Below are positions 33,283-35,187 of a DNA stretch of 35,187 nucleotides, one piece after another. Origin of the DNA: an uncultured Gallionellaceae bacterium (GTDB lineage: Bacteria; Pseudomonadota; Gammaproteobacteria; Burkholderiales; Gallionellaceae); assembly GCA_903876625.1 (NCBI GenBank), contig CAIRAO010000307.1:1-35187 (forward strand), read 5' to 3'. The position numbers and the translations under genes were made by a program. Each line of letters begins with the position of its first letter. Position 1 is the first letter of the stretch. Below the pieces are notes generated by a model. It was not told the DNA's origin. It was given only the letters and a program-made list of their open reading frames with translations, and ran no database searches.

Positions 33283-34023
33283 TTAATTGAGATAGCCTTT
33301 TAATTTGCCCTCTATGAAGCGTGGGTTTTCTGCATTGGCGATCATTTCCAGCCCATCGATCACCATTTCGCGCATCATGAGTTGTTGCAATATGAGCATT
33401 TTTAATTTGCCTGCAATGGGTAAAAATACAAGGTTGGCCAATCCTACACCGTAAATTGTGGCGATAAAAGCAACCGCAATTCCAGCCCCCAATTTGGAAG
33501 GCTCTCCCAAATTTTGCATCACGTGTATTAAGCCGAGAACTGCACCCATAATACCAATTGTGGGTGAATATCCTGCAGCGGCTTCCCACACTCTAGCGCC
33601 CTCCCAACGCAATGCTTCATAAGCACTCACATCCACTTCCAGCACTTCACGTATTTTCTCTGCGCTGTTGCCATCCACCAATAACTGCAATCCCTTGGCA
33701 ACGAACGGATCCTTGATATTTTTAATTTGACCTTCCAGCATAAGCACACCTTCTTTGCGTGCCACGCTGCTCCATGCGGTAAGTTGATAAACGAGGCTCT
33801 GGAAATCGATCTTGGGTGTTACAAACGCCCAGCGCCCCATTTTTATACCGGTTACAAACGTATGGTGTGGATTTTGCAACATCACTGCGCCAAGTGTGCC
33901 TCCACAAACGATGAAGAACGCGGCACCCTGCAATAGCACCGAGATCGCACCGCCCTCCAGTAACTGGCCGCCTATGATGCCGGAAAATGCGATAAGCAAC
34001 CCGAATAAACTTAGCTTATCCAT
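33283..34023 (-). CDS. motC: Flagellar stator protein MotC (MotA family)
   Basis: Membrane partner of MotD. It is 246 aa with four membrane helices, two near the N-terminus (LFGLLIAFSGIIGGQLLEGG, FFIVCGGTLGAVML). Two later helices contain AAGYSPTIGIMGAVLGLIHVM and VAFIATIYGVGLANLVFLPIAGKL, with the two prolines important for torque in MotA. The ATG at 34023 shares one base with the fliA stop (TGATG); the TTG codon before it is a less likely start. Confidence 0.94.
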   Translation of the reverse strand: MDKLSLFGLLIAFSGIIGGQLLEGGAISVLLQGAAFFIVCGGTLGAVMLQNPHHTFVTGIKMGRWAFVTPKIDFQSLVYQLTAWSSVARKEGVLMLEGQIKNIKDPFVAKGLQLLVDGNSAEKIREVLEVDVSAYEALRWEGARVWEAAAGYSPTIGIMGAVLGLIHVMQNLGEPSKLGAGIAVAFIATIYGVGLANLVFLPIAGKLKMLILQQLMMREMVIDGLEMIANAENPRFIEGKLKGYLN

Positions 34024-34748
34024 CAATGGCCCTTTAAAGAACTGCGTAAACGAGCTACTGCCTGGCTATGCAATTGGCAGACTCTAGACTCGCTAACCTC
34101 CATCACTTCTCCAATTTCCCGCAAATTCAAATCTTGCTCGTAGTGCAACGCCATCATCAGGCGTTCACGTTCGGGCAAATTATCTATCGCCTGAATTAAC
34201 GCAGCTTTGAAGCGATCATCCTGCAATAATTCAAGCGGATTTTCATCATTGTTGAAATCGTGCCTGTCAAAAAAATCTTCGTCATCATGGAAATCATCAT
34301 AGTAGACCAACTGCGCTCCACGAGCTTCCTGTAACAATTGTTGATATTCAGGAAGAGTGATGCCCAACTCTTTCGCAATTTCGGATTCAAGAGGTGCTCT
34401 ACCCAATTTTTGTTGCAGGTGGTGTATCGCCGTTTCGATTCGACGCATGTCGCGACGCATGCTTCTTGGTAGCCAGTCTGCTCCGCGCAATTCATCCAGC
34501 ATGGCACCGCGTATACGCTGGGCAGCATAGGTTTCAAACTGTGCTCCGCGAAATTCGTCATAGCGGCTTGCCGCATCCAGCAATCCGATCATGCCCGCCT
34601 GAATGATGTCATCTACATCAACACTATTTGGCAGTTTCACCATCATATGGTGAGCGATGCGCTTCACTAAAGGCGCATATTCCTTAAGGCATTCTTCTTT
34701 ATCGCTTAGTCCGCTTGCCGTATACATAACGTTAGTATTACTTCTCAT
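34023..34748 (-). CDS. fliA: Flagellar sigma factor FliA (sigma-28)
   Basis: Directs RNA polymerase to late flagellar promoters such as those seen before fliC, flgK and flgM. It is 241 aa. Region 2 has YAPLVKRIAHHMMVKLPNSVDVDDIIQAGMIGLLDAASRYD, then FETYAAQRIRGAMLDELR and DWLPRSMRRDMR. Region 4 has LPERERLMMALHYEQDLNLREIGEVMEVSESRVCQLHSQAVARLR. The start overlaps the flhG stop (ATGA); a second in-frame ATG at 34727 would remove seven residues. Confidence 0.97.
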   Translation of the reverse strand: MRSNTNVMYTASGLSDKEECLKEYAPLVKRIAHHMMVKLPNSVDVDDIIQAGMIGLLDAASRYDEFRGAQFETYAAQRIRGAMLDELRGADWLPRSMRRDMRRIETAIHHLQQKLGRAPLESEIAKELGITLPEYQQLLQEARGAQLVYYDDFHDDEDFFDRHDFNNDENPLELLQDDRFKAALIQAIDNLPERERLMMALHYEQDLNLREIGEVMEVSESRVCQLHSQAVARLRSSLKGH

Positions 34749-35119
34749 GTAATAGCAGATACCGCATTATTAATTGAGCTTGCCTGTCTAATCAAGCGCT
34801 GCATCACTTTTGTCAAACCGTTTACATCTTCTTCTCTTACACTCTTGCCGTGAAACAAATTGACGGCCAATTCAGCTAATTTGACAGCACTTGGAGCACC
34901 CGGAAAGGCTTCTACCACCGAAAGGCATAATTGTGTCGAGCGTTTAAGTTTCTCATCCGCAGGAATATATCCCATATATTCTAATCGTACTTGCAAATTC
35001 TGCCATGCTACCTGTTCAATATTACTGAATATTTTCTTTGCCTCATGTTCATTATTGACTTTATTGACTACGATGTCGAAGTTTTTCCGGCCATTCGTCA
35101 AAGCCATTTGCTTGATCAT
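34745..35119 (-). CDS. flhG: C-terminal part of FlhG/FleN (MinD-like ATPase)
   Basis: FlhG is a MinD-type ATPase that limits flagellar number and position. The 124-aa frame from 35119 covers only its C-terminal part: KNFDIVVNKVNNEHEAKKIF, then VRLEYMGYIPADEKLKRSTQLCLSVVEAFPGAPSAVKLAELA. The family match continues upstream of this ATG in the same frame as ITESYAMIKQMA, so 35119 is probably not the true start. That frame closes at a TAA at 35161-35159. The P-loop half must lie beyond the edge in another frame, suggesting a frameshift. Position before fliA-motC-motD fits flhG. Confidence 0.78.
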   Translation of the reverse strand: MIKQMALTNGRKNFDIVVNKVNNEHEAKKIFSNIEQVAWQNLQVRLEYMGYIPADEKLKRSTQLCLSVVEAFPGAPSAVKLAELAVNLFHGKSVREEDVNGLTKVMQRLIRQASSINNAVSAIT

Positions 35120-35187
35120 TGCATAACTTTCAGTGATGCCTTGGCTTTTGCCTTGGCTTTAGCCTGTGACCGGGAAATAAGGATGAA
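35116..35187 (-). pseudogene. End of an upstream frame, probably the N-terminal part of a split flhG
   Basis: The frame open at the right edge reads FILISRSQ, then four Ala-Lys pairs and SLKVMQ, and stops at 35118-35116, overlapping the ATG at 35119. A hydrophobic strand followed by a polar turn is what FlhG has just before the ITESYA helix, so this is probably the same gene in another frame. It could instead be the end of a separate upstream gene such as flhF. Only 24 codons are visible. Confidence 0.4.
35137..35160. repeat. 12-bp perfect tandem repeat in the flhG region
   Basis: Minus-strand AAAGCCAAGGCA occurs twice in succession and encodes the Ala-Lys run in the upstream frame. It lies exactly where the flhG frame is broken. 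Being 12 bp, one copy alone does not shift the frame. Confidence 0.8.

Overview
The window is almost entirely a flagellar and motility locus of a Gram-negative bacterium with a polar-type flagellar system. Gene content and order suggest a betaproteobacterium, perhaps Nitrosomonadales/Gallionellaceae-like: fliF-R in one run, flgB-L in one run, flgA-flgM-flgN diverging from flgB, and flhG-fliA-motC-motD. The P- and L-ring genes confirm two membranes. Genus cannot be fixed from the sequence alone.

Layout: (1) 1-230, 5' end of a flagellin gene (-), with a good sigma-28 promoter upstream. (2) 483-1685, a canonical DUF3391/HD-GYP c-di-GMP phosphodiesterase (+). (3) fliE (-), divergent from fliFGHIJKLMNOPQR (+; 2204-13160), which covers MS ring, C-ring, export ATPase complex, hook-length ruler and export gate. 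Many of these genes overlap by 4-11 nt. (4) 13161-14753, a foreign-looking island between fliR and flgL. It holds two integron attC-like sites flanking a higBA toxin-antitoxin cassette, followed by a second cassette-like segment with two overlapping small ORFs. No integrase is in the window, so this resembles a CALIN (cluster of attC sites lacking an integrase). (5) flgBCDEFGHIJKL (-; 25385-14754), rod, hook, rings and hook-filament junction, with a sigma-28 promoter in front of flgKL. (6) flgA, flgM, flgN (+), with a near-consensus sigma-28 promoter in front of flgM, then a patatin-like lipoprotein. (7) 28091-32434, an accessory stretch: a 59-aa lipoprotein, a 62-aa charged protein, a second HD-GYP protein with an altered motif, a phytochelatin-synthase-like gene interrupted by one in-frame stop, and a GGDEF diguanylate cyclase. 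(8) motD, motC, fliA and the C-terminal part of flhG (-), running off the right edge.

The genes form a coherent hierarchy. The fli and flg runs build the basal body and hook. FlgM is the anti-sigma partner of FliA (sigma-28). The sigma-28 motifs before fliC, flgKL and flgM fit late-gene control. Two HD-GYP proteins and one GGDEF protein put c-di-GMP turnover beside the motility genes.

The most unusual observations are the cassette island, where two of the four small genes carry single-base frameshifts while the fliE-fliR and flgA-flgN genes around it are intact; the phytochelatin synthase interrupted just before its catalytic His and Asp; and an flhG that appears frameshifted at the window edge.
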